Below are positions 46,601 through 58,104 of a stretch of DNA of 64,000 bases, piece after piece. The stretch's first letter is position 1, and the number at the start of each line of letters is the position of its first letter. The DNA is from Megaustenia siamemsis (taxonomy: Eukaryota > Mollusca > Gastropoda > Stylommatophora > Ariophantidae), in contig JAVIAB010000024.1 in assembly GCA_032433765.1 (NCBI GenBank), forward strand, positions 9,283,821 to 9,347,820. The letters run 5' to 3'. The position numbers and the translations under genes were made by a program. A model generated the notes under the pieces. The model did no database searches and was not told where the DNA came from. It saw nothing but the letters and a program-made list of their open reading frames with translations.

Positions 46601-47715
46601 GGAGTAAACAGCAATAATAAAATATAACAAAAAGAACTCTACATCCATTGATATAAAAAGAGGAGTAAGACAGAGATGCATCCTATCACCAAGCTTGTTC
46701 AATCTATACACTGAGCAAATCTTTAAAAAACATCACAGAGATGCCAGGTCTAAACATTAATGGAAAGATAATCAATAACCTAAGATATGCTGATGATACT
46801 GTACTACTAGCAGAAAATCCTAAAGATATGCAACAATCATTTAATGAAACATACTTGACAAGCAAAAAATATGAATTAGGTATGAATATCAACAAGATTA
46901 AAACTATGATCATAAGCAAAGAAAATACACAAAACCTACAAGTAGTTGAAGGAATAGACCTGGAGACAGTTCAGAACTACAACTACCTAGGACATACTAT
47001 AACCAGTGATGAAAAATGTACAACTGAAATAAACAAAAGAATAGGAATGGGAAAAAGTAATTTAATGGCATGAAGAACATACTAACATCAAGACAAATAA
47101 CACCAGTGCTTAAACTAATAATAACTAATTGTTATATCTTCTCAACATTCCCGTATGGTGCAGAAACATGGACATTCATCATCATCATCATGTGCCTTAC
47201 CGGTTGGCGTAGGTGATCATGTCCCTCCACAATCTTCTATCTACAGAGCATCGTATCAGTTCTGTTGTTGACTGTTTTCCATAACATGACACCAAGCTAT
47301 CCAGTATTTTCAACATGGACATTAGACAAGAAAATAGAACACAAAATGGAAGCCTTTGGAATGTGGATTTATAAAAGAATAGGTAGAACTGGATAGAAAG
47401 AAAAGGAAACAAATGATGAACTTTAAAAAGAAACGAAAAATGAAAAGAGAACTACTAAACACAATTAGAACAAGACTCATGAAATTTTATTTTTGGGGCA
47501 TGTTAAGAGATACACATCTACTAAAAGTAACATTGAAAGTGAAAATACAGGGTAATAGAGGCAGAGACAGACCAAGACTAACATGGGCGAGTTATATCAA
47601 AAGATGGACAGGCCAGCCTATGACAACATGCATAATCAAAGCAAGAGGCAGCGGAATGGCGCTCCATGGTAGCCAACCTTCGAAGCGCAGACAGGACTCC
47701 AAGATGTCATCACAC
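46601..47715 (+). mobile_element. LINE-A copy with reverse transcriptase core, split by LINE-B
   Basis: Retains the IKRGVRQ.CILSPSLFNLYT block, NLRYADDTVLLAENPKD (YADD catalytic box, about 46780-46820) and YNYLGHTITSD, then the C-terminal tail. A frameshift lies near 46730, with others after 47070. A LINE-B piece interrupts it at 47177-47314. Confidence 0.88.
47177..47314 (-). mobile_element. LINE-B 3' fragment inside LINE-A
   Basis: Begins CATCATCATCATGTGCC. Flanks ACATGGACATT (about 47166-47176) and ACATGGACATT (about 47313-47325) are a target duplication. Confidence 0.82.
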
Positions 47716-47969
47716 TTTACAAATATAGTCACAAGACATCATAGACCGCACTACCGAGTTCATGAACGAGTCGACGATGCTCCCCGGAGATTACCGATTC
47801 TTACAGGAGATAGTTGTGGAATAGTTGGCTGCACAGTGATAATGATAACATAGAAACAAAAATAATCATTAGAGTAAGTAAATAAATTAGCAGAACAAAA
47901 CATGAAAGAAAGTGACTAAATTTGTAGAAAGAAACAAAATACTAAGTAAACAAATTAGAATAGAGAACC

Positions 47970-48605
47970 ATTCATCATCATCATGTACCAAACTGGTTGG
48001 CGTAGGCGATCATGTCCCGCCACAATCTTCTATCTACAGTGCATCGTACCAGTTCTGTTGTTGACTGTTTTCCATGCATGACACCAAGCTACCCAGTATT
48101 TTCTCTCTTTGTCGTCCGCGATCTCTCTTTCCTTTTATTTTGCCAGTTGTAACCAAGTATTCCAACTTTCCTCTTCTCATGATGTGACCGAAAAATGTTG
48201 ATTGTTTCTTTCTGATGTTTTTTAGGAGCTCCTTTTTTTGCATTGGCCTCTTTGAGAACCTCCTCATGGGTCTTTTCAGCTGTCCAGGGAACTTTCAACA
48301 TTCGTCTGAGAAATCCCATCTCTGTTGTCTTTATTCGTCGTTTCATTTGTTTGTCTACTATCCATGATCCGCTTCCATAGGTCAGAATTGGTTCTACATA
48401 ACACCGATGAACTTTCTTTCACATTTCTATTGACATAGATTTGTTGCATAAGATATTTTTCAATTTCTGAAATGCTATTTAAGCCTGAGCTATTCTGCTT
48501 TTTATTTCCGTGGTGCATCTTCCATCCGATGTTATTATTGTGCCCAAGTATTTGACGCGCTGCACTTGTTTCAAATGTGTCCTGTTTATTTGTATGCTGC
48601 ATGCT
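47970..48605 (-). mobile_element. LINE-B copy, reverse transcriptase C-terminus
   Basis: Overlapping minus frames read YLGTIITSDGRCTTEIKSRI, ILTYGSGSW, KTTEMGFLRRMLKVPWTAEK, RRGKLEYLVTTGKIKGKRDR and SCMENSQQQNWYDAL (a shifted version of the usual end). Frameshifts at several points. Confidence 0.85.
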
Positions 48606-48837
48606 GGTAAATAACTATTAAAGAAAGTTAATATATTAGAAGGAAAAAAACCAGAAGCGAACGGAGACAAAATATAATAAACAAACATAAGAGAAAGTAA
48701 ATACATTTTTAAAAAAGGATCGATAAGAAAAAGTAAATAATTTACAAGAAAAAACATAAGAGAAAGTAAATAAAATGCACAAGAACAACATCAAGCGCTC
48801 TACATTTTTTTTTTTAATATGACGATCATCATTTTCA

Positions 48838-49262
48838 AGAGGACGTGAACTTCCGGTATATTGTGGATAGGCGGTGGGTACAATGGAAGGCTATGTATGA
48901 AAAGTGTTCCTTGTTGCAGTTTCCTCATATTCTAAGTCCGGCTTGTTGCAGGAGCTACTGAGTTAAGTGCTCTGTGCACACCGTGAGCTGTGTGTCTCAT
49001 CCGTTTTGATCATGTTTCGATATTCCAATTGTTTACTATGAATGATGATATCGTATGACAGGGAACAGTTGGCTGTGTTCACTTTCTGTGCGGTTTCGCC
49101 TTATGTCTTTTGGCGTGTGCTGAGACTGCTATGATGGGGACTACAGTTACCTTTCTTTTTTTGGGACATGAGATTCGGATGATTACGCTGGCACGGGCGG
49201 TTGAGCAATTATGGATTTTAATTCGTTTGCAGTGATACCGGGGCCTTCCATAACCAAATAAC
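48838..49262 (-). repeat. Dispersed repeat R4, copy e
   Basis: Near full length, same orientation as copy b. Confidence 0.75.
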
Positions 49263-49431
49263 AAAGAGAACCAAAGTAAATAAATTGGAAAAATAAATGC
49301 AAGATAAAGTAAATAAAATAGAACAAAGAACAGCAAGAGTAGGTAAATTTAATTTTTTTTAAATGACCACAACTGTGTTTTGGTAAGAACTGTATCTTAA
49401 AATCATGGTATCGTTTGTTTTCATGATTCAG

Positions 49432-49461
49432 ATTGCCAAGATCCTCAGAGAAGAAAAGAAG
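49432..49461 (+). CDS. Micro-exon 17 (30 nt)
   Basis: Acceptor gttttcatgattcag, donor gtaagag. Phase-0 translation is IAKILREEKK, a basic and charged helix-like stretch. Confidence 0.6.
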
Positions 49462-49519
49462 GTAAGAGACGTGCTCTATATCGATTACACATGTTGAGTG
49501 AGGAACTACAGAGCCAATA

Positions 49520-51095
49520 CCTGATAGTTAGTTAATTAGTAAATTAGTTAGTTAGTTAGAAAGTAAATAGTTCATTGCTTGCTTAGGTAGTTAGCTATTT
49601 ATTTAGACAGGTAGTTACTTGTTTTTTTAGATAGTCAGTTATTTAGTATGTTAGACAGGTAGTTACTTGGTTCCTTATGTAGTTAGTTATTTAGTGTGTT
49701 AGACAGGTAGTTACTTGGTTCCTTATGTAGGTAGTTATTTAGTATGTTAGACAGGTAGTTACTTGGTTCTTTAGGTAGTTAGTTATTTTGTGTGTTAGAC
49801 GGTTAGTTATTTGCTTGGTTAGGTAATTAGTTATTTAGAGTGTTAGACAGGTAGTTATTTCGTTGGTTAGGAAGTTAGTTATTTAGTGAGTTAGACGGGT
49901 AGTTATTTGCTTGGTTAGGTAGTTAGTTATTTAGTGTGTTAGACAGGTTGTTACTTGGTTCTTTAGGTAGTTATTTATTTAGTGTGTTAGACAGGTAGTT
50001 ACTTGGTTCCTTATGTAGTTAGTTATTTAGTGAGTTAGACAGGTAGTTACTTGGTTCTTTATGTAGTTAGTTATTTAGTAAGATAGACAGGTAGTTACTT
50101 GGTTCTTAATGTAGTTAGTTATTTAGTGTGTTAGACAGGTAGTTACTTGGCTCTTTAGGTAATTAGTTATTTTGTGTGTTAGACGGTTAGTTATTTGCTT
50201 TGTTAGGTAGTTAGTTATTTAGAGTGTTAGACAGGTAGTTATTTCGTTGGTTAGGAAGTTAGTTATTTAGTGAGTTAGTTAGACGGGTAGTTATTTGCTT
50301 GGTTAGGTAGTTAGTTATTTTGTGAGTTAGACGGGTAGTTATTTCGTTGGTTAGGTAGTTAGTTATTTAATGAGTTAGACAGGTAGTTTCTTGGTTGTTT
50401 ATGTAGTTAGTTATGTAATGTATTAGACATGTAGTTTCTTGGTTGATTAGGTAGTTAGTTATTTAGTGAGTTAGACAGGTAGTTTCTTGGTTGGTTAGGT
50501 AGTTAGTTATTTAGTGAGTTAGACAGGTAGTTTCTTTGTTGTTTATGAAGTTAGTTATTTAATGCGTTAGACAGATAGTTACTTGGCTGGTTATGTAGTT
50601 AGTTATTTAGGGAGTTAGACAGGTAGTTACTTGGTTGGTTAGGTCGTTAGTTATTTAGTGAGTTAGACAGGTAGTTACTCGGTTGTTTATGTAGTTAGTT
50701 ATTTAATGAGTTAGACAGGTAGTTACTTGGTTGGTTATGTAGTTAGTTATTTAGTGAGTTAGACAGGTAGTTACTTGGTTGGTTATGTAGTTAGTTATTT
50801 AATGAGTTAGACAGGTAGTTACTTGGTTGGTTATGTAGTTAGTTATTTAGTGAGTTAGACAGGTAGCTATGCCGTTGGTTAGGTAGTTAGTGAGTTAGAC
50901 AGATAGTTATTTCGTTTGTTAGGTAGTTAGTTATTTAGTGAGTTAGACAGGTAATTTCTTGGTTGGATATGTAGTTAGTTATTTAATGAGTTAGGCAGGT
51001 AGTTACTTGGTTGGTTAGGTAGTTAGTTATTTAGTGAGTTAGACAGGTAATTTCTTGGTTGGATATGTAGTTAGTTAATTAATTATATAGTCAGT
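49520..51095. repeat. 48-bp minisatellite, about 33 copies
   Basis: Unit words gttagttatttagtgagtta and gacaggtagttacttgg. Built on a TTAG/TAGT theme and flanked on both sides by simpler GTTAGTTA sequence that may be the ancestral tetranucleotide. Confidence 0.92.
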
Positions 51096-51526
51096 TAGTT
51101 TAGTATTTAAGCAGTTAGTTGATACATTTTGTAGTCAGTTTAGTAATTAGGTAGTTAGTTAATTTGTCAGCTAGCAAATTAGGTAGTTAGGTAGTTCTTT
51201 ATTTAGTTGGTTGGACAGTTTGTTAGGTAGTTAGGTAAATAATACGGTAGTTGTATAGTTAGTTAGTTATTTAGTTAATTAGCTAGGTAGATCGTTTGGT
51301 TGATTGTTTGTACAGTTAGTTTGGTCATTCACATTTGCAAAGAGCACATAACTACAACGATATTTGTGGTATTGGCAATATGCTAACAGAAACAAATGAA
51401 CATACATTCACAAGGCTACTTTAACTTAGACAATATCATAGTCGCTACCTATATCCGTTTTAAGAAAGAAAGAGACAAAGAAAACGTGTTTGTTTTTTAA
51501 CTGAATTCTTGTGTGTTCTATTTCAG

Positions 51527-51547
51527 ATTGAAGAAATGGCAGATTAT
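51527..51547 (+). CDS. Micro-exon 18 (21 nt)
   Basis: Acceptor ttgtgtgttctatttcag, donor gtaagta. Phase-0 translation is IEEMADY. Offset 2 meets TGA at its first codon. Confidence 0.67.
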
Positions 51548-51990
51548 GTAAGTAAAATAAACAACACATAGCTGTAGTTTTGACAAAGGTTTTATTAAAT
51601 GTGTGTGCCGGAAAAAAAAAATGTGATTGATTGCTTAAATATTAAATCAAGGCTAACCATGATTGTTATGTATAAATTAATTATCAGTCCACGAAGGGGC
51701 ATGAATGTAAACACAATCATATAGAGCCGCGCAGGAAAATAACTGAAATGAGAATGTTATAATTACGGCCTGTGTTGAAGGGTAAGACGGGTTATTACTT
51801 TAAGTGAGTGGGAAACACATCGTCAGGAACAATCCCTGAAAGTAGTCAGGATCCCTCTGGGTTCGTCTCTCATTGTCTAGCCTCCGTATGGCTTCGCATA
51901 TACCGTTTAGATATGGCGGTGTCCACATTCCGCGATGACTTGCAAACCCACAAGAGCATAATTGGAGGATCTCACTGGATAATTACATCC
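51548..51990. other. Intronic sequence after micro-exon 18
   Basis: No element recognised before the MITE. Confidence 0.45.
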
Positions 51991-51994
51991 TTAA

Positions 51995-52423
51995 CTCTTT
52001 CCGCACGTTTCGACGCACCAAGCGTCACGTCGATTTCGGTTAAGTACGTTTAGCCGCACAGTGCGTCATAAACAATTTGATTAGTGTAAACTGTCATCAT
52101 ATCTTTAAAAGAAAACTGCTAGAACAAAAATTCAGATATGAGAAGGTGTATCTTGGTCTACGCCCTATGGGCCGGCAACGGCTCGAAAGGTCAATGGATA
52201 GATAGAAACTGTCATCAAACCATATTCTTTTTTATATGTTATGTATTGTATTATATTAGTATTGGTGAAATGTAATTCCTTGTTTAATTATCTTAAAAAT
52301 GTATATATAATGTGTTAAGTGTTAGATAAATAAAACCATGTAGATTAATATTTAAAAAGTTGAACAATTTTGTCTCTGAAATCATTACCGCTAAATTGAT
52401 AAAACCCTTCCGTACCGAAAGAG
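51995..52423 (+). mobile_element. piggyBac-type MITE with nested LINE-D tail
   Basis: Intact TTAA on both sides (51991-51994 and 52424-52427). Termini CTCTTTCCGCACG and the inverted GTACCGAAAGAG. About 95 bases of LINE-D 3' tail (52110-52205, ending TCGAAAGGTCAATGGATAGA) are inserted. Confidence 0.88.
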
Positions 52424-52467
52424 TTAAAGGGCAGAAAGATTTAAGGAGCTGCCGTATTGATTATCAG

Positions 52468-52925
52468 CAGGGCTGAAACTAAGAATAATGTTACATCTTC
52501 TCAATATTCCTGTATGCTGCAGAAACATGGACATTAGACAAGAAAACAGAACAGAAAATTGAAGCCTTTGAAATGTGGATTTATAGAAGAATAGGTAGAA
52601 TTGGATAGAAACAAAAGATAACAAACGATGAAGTTTTAAAACAACTGAAAATAAAAAGAGAACTATTAAATACACTTAAGACAAGGCAAATGACATTTTT
52701 GGGGCATGTTAAAAGACACAACAGCCTACTGAATGTAATATTGGAAGGAAAAATACAAGGTAAAAGAGGCAGAGACAGACCAAGACTAACATGGACAAAT
52801 AACATCAAAAGATGGACAAGTCAATCTATGACAGTCTGCACCATCAAAGCAAGAAAAAGAGTAGAATAATGATCCATGGTAGCCAACCTTCGTTGCGGAG
52901 AAGGCACACGATGATGATGATGACC
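52468..52925 (+). mobile_element. LINE-A 3' fragment
   Basis: C-terminal tail from LKLRI-type sequence to LRCGEGTR-like end and GATGATGATGA, with several stops. Confidence 0.82.
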
Positions 52926-52979
52926 GTATTGATGTGAAGTTTGGAAATCCACCAAGACTTTAGAAAGGACAAAGTATAT

Positions 52980-53410
52980 GCCTTTTGAAAACAAATTTCT
53001 GCGTAGGATCTTAAACATAAGCTGGAAAGACTATATTTAAAACGAACAGAAAAGAGACGAATCTAAACAAGAATACGAGTCGAGCTTTATAGGAAGAATG
53101 TTTTGGGAATACATCGGTCATGTCTTGAGAATGAATGAAGAAAGACTTCCTTGTCAGGCATTCATGTGGAAACCATCTGGTAAAGGAAACCAAGGTAGAC
53201 CAGGAGAATGGCTAAACAGAACAATTACTATGAAAGGCTCAACCAAGAGGACTAAGAAAGAACAATCACCTACAAGAACTAGCAGCAAATCGTCAATCAT
53301 GGAGAACTATGACTTCCACCATACATCGATCTTCTTCGGCCCGAGAGGAGAACTAATGAGTGAGAGCACGGCGTCTTTGACAGTGAATGAGCCGAATGGC
53401 TGGTGAGGGG
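52980..53410 (+). mobile_element. LINE-E C-terminal remnant
   Basis: Reads NKFLRRILNISWKDYI, then YIGHVLRMNEERLPCQAFMW and a GNQGRPGEWLNR basic tail, common at the end of CR1/L2-like reverse transcriptases. One stop near 53038. Confidence 0.65.
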
Positions 53411-53451
53411 CTTAGAAAGAAGGACGCAAGACAGAAGATAAAAGTAGTTAT

Positions 53452-53574
53452 GGTAACAGCTTTACGTGGTAATTAACAAAACAATAGTCGGCGTTTCGGC
53501 CAAGTAGGCCACAACAGCTTACATGGTCGAAACATCGACATTTGTTTTGTTAATTACCATGTAAAGCTGTTACC
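53452..53574. repeat. 123-bp imperfect palindrome of Penelope-like terminal type
   Basis: Left arm ggtaacagctttacgtggta mirrors right arm taccatgtaaagctgttacc, continuing through TTAACAAAACAA. The centre holds two outward copies of a GTTTCGGCC-type element, similar to hammerhead-like termini elsewhere in the window. Confidence 0.75.
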
Positions 53575-53619
53575 TTATTTTCCTTCTTTTATAAAATTGT
53601 CATTATCATCAGCTTTGCA

Positions 53620-54042
53620 TCTCTCTACATCTCGGTGCATCTTAGTGCATCTTGATGCATCTTAGTGCATCTTGGTGCATCTCTCTACATCTTGGTGCAT
53701 CTTGGTGCATCTCTCTGCATCTTAGTGCATATCTCTATATCTTGGTGCATCTCTCTACATCTTGGTGCATCTCTCTACATCTTGGTGCATCTCTCTACAT
53801 ATTGGAGCATCTCTCTACATCTTGGTGCATCTCTCTACATCTTGGTGCATCTCTCTACATCTTGGTGCATCTCTCTACATATTGGTGCATCTCTCTACAT
53901 CTTGGTGCATCTCTCTACATCTTGGTGCATCTCTCTACATCTTGGTGCATCTCTCTACATCTTGGTGCATCTCTCTACATCTTGGTGCATCTCTCTACAT
54001 CTTGGTGCATCTCTCTACATCTTGGTGCATCTTGGTGCATCT
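53620..54042. repeat. 21-bp minisatellite, about 20 copies
   Basis: Unit catcttggtgcatctctctac (a 21-mer, here seen as catcttggtgcatctctcta plus C). Open frames are artefacts of the period. Confidence 0.94.
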
Positions 54043-54059
54043 TCATGCCTTTACTCCAA

Positions 54060-54381
54060 AGAAGGACTTAGACATGTTTAATGAGTCATATGGAGATCAC
54101 GACAGTAATTGAAGCGATGACGTGTCTCAAAAAACAACCTTTTACTCATGTCTATTATCTGAGTGACTCAATGAGCATGATCGTGAAGATCAAAGCGGGC
54201 TGGGTTCGAAGACAGTGATTGATGTTACTAGAGAACCCAGAACTGACTGCTGCATGTTTCATTTTCGCCACCGGACACTCACGCGTGAAATGAACAAGCT
54301 CGCAGCCCGGCTGGAACGGCTACCGTGGCCGATGGACGTGCAATGGACCGTGTTGGCATTCTGATTGCCCTAAAGGAGGTA
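54060..54381 (+). mobile_element. RNase H-bearing LINE remnant, copy 2
   Basis: Shares GAGTGACTCAATGAGCATG, CATTTTCG..CCGGACAC and ATGGACCG..GGCATTCTGA with 41970-42200; too degraded to translate. Confidence 0.4.
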
Positions 54382-54640
54382 AAAAGAAAAGTAGAGAGCC
54401 CCGTCCTGCCAAATGGCGTATAGTGAATATGGTGTTAGTGACCATAAATTTTACAGATTTTCAGCACTTGATTATTGGGGTAATATGGTCGGTATTACGC
54501 CCGTGCCGCTTCACTTCCCAGAAAAAAATTCCGGTAACCATTTAAGGCTGGGTGAACCCGGAAGCCGTCGGTTGGGATCAAACCCTACCTCTTGTCCTTT
54601 GTAGCCCAGATCACTTACCACTGAACTATCGTGGCTCCCT
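54382..54640 (-). mobile_element. SINE-1k, full length
   Basis: Near-perfect target duplication CTAAAGGAGGTA (54370-54381) and CTAAAAGAGGTA (54641-54652). Confidence 0.88.
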
Positions 54641-54814
54641 CTAAAAGAGGTAGGACGAACTAATGTTTCAGTCAATGATCATGAAGCTACAACCATATCT
54701 AGAGACTGGTTTTTATAGAATAATAAAAGTATCGACAAATATAATATTAAACATCCATATAAGAAAGAAAGAGTTTCATAGCGCTGTAATCTGTTCTGTT
54801 AATGACTGCTATCA

Positions 54815-55370
54815 TCATTATCATCAAGTACCGGACCTACTGGCGTAGGTGATCATGTCTCACCACAATTTTCGATCACGACAGTTCTTTATCATTTCTG
54901 TTGTTGACCTTCTGCCAAGCTATTTTCTTAAGCTGTCTGGTATGTTTTCTCTTTGCTTCCCTCGATCTCTTCGTCCCTCAATTTCTCCAGTTGTTACAAT
55001 TTATTCCAGCTGTTCTCTTCTCATTACATGACCAAAAAATGATGATTGTTTCTTCCTAATATTGGAAATTATCTCTCTTTTTGCTTTGGCCTCTTTCAGA
55101 ACGTTTTCATTACTCTTCTTACCAGTCCATGTTATTCTCAATATTCTTCTGTAAAACCACATTTCTACAGACTCCAGTGATTTTCTTGTCTGTTGTCATA
55201 ATGTCCATGACTCACATCCATATGTTAAGACTGGCTCTACATAACATTTAAGAACTCTTTTTCTTGTTTCTATTGTCAAAAATGGATTGCCTAGTATCTT
55301 CCTCATTTTCTGGAAAGCTACTTTTGCCTGAGCCATTCTGCATCTCACCTCTTTTGTACAATGAATGCTA
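54815..55370 (-). mobile_element. LINE-C copy
   Basis: CATCATTATCATCAAGTACC end. Minus frames read EVRCRMAQAKVAFQKMRKIL and VLKCYVEPVLTYGCESWT, then a broken tail. Confidence 0.82.
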
Positions 55371-55422
55371 CAAATAGACATACACGCATTTTTTATTCAA
55401 ACGAAACTGTATGTCTTGTCAG

Positions 55423-55452
55423 GTTAAAATTGTACGAGAAGGAGTATTGCAT
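55423..55452 (+). CDS. Micro-exon 19 (30 nt)
   Basis: Acceptor actgtatgtcttgtcag, donor gtaagta. Phase-0 translation is VKIVREGVLH. Offset 2 has a TAA at once. Confidence 0.65.
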
Positions 55453-55599
55453 GTAAGTAATATTGATATAGAAATGCCAACAATATGGACAGCGAACCAG
55501 ACCATTTGTATTAGACACCGTTCATGGCATCCTAAATCCTGAATTATTCTGCAATGATTCGTTCATTCATTCGTTTGTTTATTCATTCATTAGTTACTT

Positions 55600-55712
55600 G
55601 GTTTGTTTAAGTAGTTAGTTATTTAGTTAGCTAGGTAGTTAGTTAGCATTAATTAATTAATTAATTCATTCATTCATTCATTCATTCATTCATTCATTCA
55701 TTTATTTATTCA
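55600..55712. repeat. TTAG and ATTC tetranucleotide tracts
   Basis: Short simple repeats, ATTC run at about 55662-55700. Confidence 0.88.
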
Positions 55713-55744
55713 TTTCATCTCGGATCTAATTCAGCACATAAAGC

Positions 55745-56200
55745 TTACGTCATTGATAATTTGTTGTTTGTTATTGTAATTCTAAGTTGTTTCTTAGTCC
55801 CATAGTTGAACCTTCTCTATTAATTATTCTGTGTAGAGATTCTCTCAGTCTACATTGTCTTCTTTTACCAGATGGTTTTCACATTAATGCCTGACGGGGA
55901 AGTACATGGACATCATTCATTCTCAGCACATGACCAATGTATTCCCAACCCCTTTTACTTCTAAAGCTCGACACGTATTGGTGACGATTAGTTGTGTATA
56001 AATCAAGTCTTATCCTATAACTTCTCTCATTTCTTCAGGATGACACATCAGGGTATTGTTCACGATCTTTCTCCATTCTTTCCTTGGCTGTAACAATTTC
56101 TAGATTGTCAGGATTGTTTCTCCCGTCTAGTCTTGAATATGCTCCGTTTATGTTTTTACTCTAAAGCCCATATCTCCATCTTTCACTGTTCTCTGAAATA
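55745..56200 (-). mobile_element. LINE-E remnant
   Basis: Minus strand reads YVSSFRSKRGWEYIGHVLRM and PRQAL..KPSGKRRQCR, the same module as 53086-53240. Confidence 0.6.
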
Positions 56201-56221
56201 AGGTTTCGGTCAGAGTATCTG

Positions 56222-56800
56222 TGAATCTATCTATCTATTGACCTTTCGAGCCGTAGCCAGCCCATAGGGCGTAGACCAAGATACACCTTCTCCTATCTGA
56301 ATTTTTGTTCTAGCAGTTTTCAATTCTTTTAAAGATATTTTATCAAATCTCGCCATTTGTCTCTGTTCTGTGCAAGCAGCTCTATCTCATTGGAGGAGCC
56401 GAATCCTGCTGCTCTTGCCTCTCTCATCAATGTTCTTCTCAGTGTCTTCCTGGGTCTTCCTTTTTTTCTCTTACCTGTTGTTTCCCATATGAGGGCTTGT
56501 TTTGCTATTCGGTTAATATCTCTTCTCATCACATGTCCAACGTATAACCATCGTCTTTTCTTTATTACTGAAGATATTAGTGGTTGATTGGCGATTTTCT
56601 AATTTCCTCGTTTGTTTTGAATTCGTTCCAAGCTATACCAAGTATTTTCCTTAGACATTTATTTTCGAATTCGTTCAACTTGGTTTCTATATCTCTTGTT
56701 TTTTGCATTCTGAGAATGCCATCATCAAATTACCCATGTATCTCGTACGGGAAAAGGACTGAGTGGGTTGTTTCAGATTAAAATCTGAGTAAAAGAAGTG
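56222..56800 (-). mobile_element. LINE-D copy with 3' tail
   Basis: The open part 56329-56532 reads RDINRIAKQALIWETTGKRK, KGRPRKTLRRTLMREARAAG and NEIELLAQNRDKWRDLIKYL. On the plus strand the tail begins TCTATCTATTGACC. No catalytic domain remains. Confidence 0.82.
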
Positions 56801-57021
56801 CGTGTTTTATCTCCTTTGTTATTTTGCAATTGTCTCCGATTTCTGAATTCCAAAATTCTGTACAAACTATAAATTCATTGACTGGATTCTCAGTTTGAAG
56901 ACTGAATTTACAGAAAGCAAAGCTCACATCATTATGACATAAAGATGCTGCAAATACAAAACTTCACGCTTTTCAATGACTAGAATGTTCTGACCTAAGA
57001 TCAACAAAGAGAAGACGACGC

Positions 57022-57296
57022 AAAGACAAATATTTACTATCATCATTGATTAGAAGGTTATGACCTAAGATCTACAAAGAGAAGACGACGCAAAGACAAA
57101 TATTTACTATCTTCATTGATTAGAAGGTTATGACCTAAGATCTACAAAGAGAAGACGACGCAAAGACAAATATTTACTATCTTCATTGATTAGAAGGTTA
57201 TGACCTAAGATCTACAAAGAGAAGACGACGCAAAGACAAATATTTACTATCTTCATTGATTAGAAGGTTATGACCTAAGATCTACAAAGAGAAGAC
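57022..57296. repeat. 70-bp minisatellite, about 4 copies
   Basis: Units share ggttatgacctaagatctac and gaagacgacgcaaagacaaa, almost identical. Confidence 0.94.
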
Positions 57297-57712
57297 CAGT
57301 GTAATGTCAAATCAAATATTCGTCCATAAGAAAAAAATGACATATCTGGAATGAAAATGAATGGGCGATGAATTAATATATATAGCGGAATCTAATTAGG
57401 TCAAGAAGGTGACTAAAGAAATAAACAGAATATCGAAGGCGTCATGATTTAACAAACAATAGAAACATGGAGAAAATATGGAAATCAAAACTCCAAAAGA
57501 AGCAAAAAAATAACAGGTTTATCAAATAAGTTGTATTATTCACTCTTACTAATGCATGCGAGAGCTGAAAAAAAACTATAAATTAGATACATAAGAAACC
57601 AAATTGCCTCATTAAATTAATTTATTAACAAAAAAACATGACTTTAAGACGATCATAGAAATAAGAGAAATAATCATGAAATCAGCAATATTATCTATAA
57701 ATAGGATTAGAA
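57297..57712. other. Unassigned AT-rich sequence
   Basis: Nothing recognised. Confidence 0.45.
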
Positions 57713-58005
57713 GATGAGCATATGTCGGCAGTGTAATGAGCAGAAGAAACAAGAGACCACACAGCAATCCCACACACGGGAAACAGCTGGCAAAAGAAAA
57801 ATGGTCTGCCCTAGAGAAACACTCAAAAAGACACTGATAGGAGAGGCAAAGCCAACAGCCATTAGCTACCTTACTAAGGCTAAGAGCCTCGATGAGAAGA
57901 GAGTTGTGGAAAGATCACTGCGGATGCTGTGCAAAGCTTGTTGGCGCGGGGAGGATAATATCGAAGAATAATCAGGCTCGTGAAGCTTTACATGCATGAC
58001 ACGAT
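57713..58005 (+). mobile_element. LINE-D-like degraded C-terminus
   Basis: Frame 57714-57971 shows THTRETAGKRK, PRETLKKTLIGEA and a broken ELLTKAKS-like end, parallel to 56329-56532. Confidence 0.6.
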
Positions 58006-58023
58006 ATGATAGAGTGTGTCTAC

Positions 58024-58053
58024 ATATGTGTATGTATGTATGTATATATATCA

Positions 58054-58102
<49 letters not shown>
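58024..58102. repeat. TA/CATA microsatellite
   Basis: TATG and TA run ending at the truncated LINE-C copy. Confidence 0.92.

Positions 58103-58104
<2 letters not shown>

Noticed and set aside
56777..56788. ATTAAAATCTGA after gttgtttcag
   Set aside because: Contains TGA in phase 0 and the donor gtaaaa is weak; could be a decayed exon, but lies at the edge of LINE-D.
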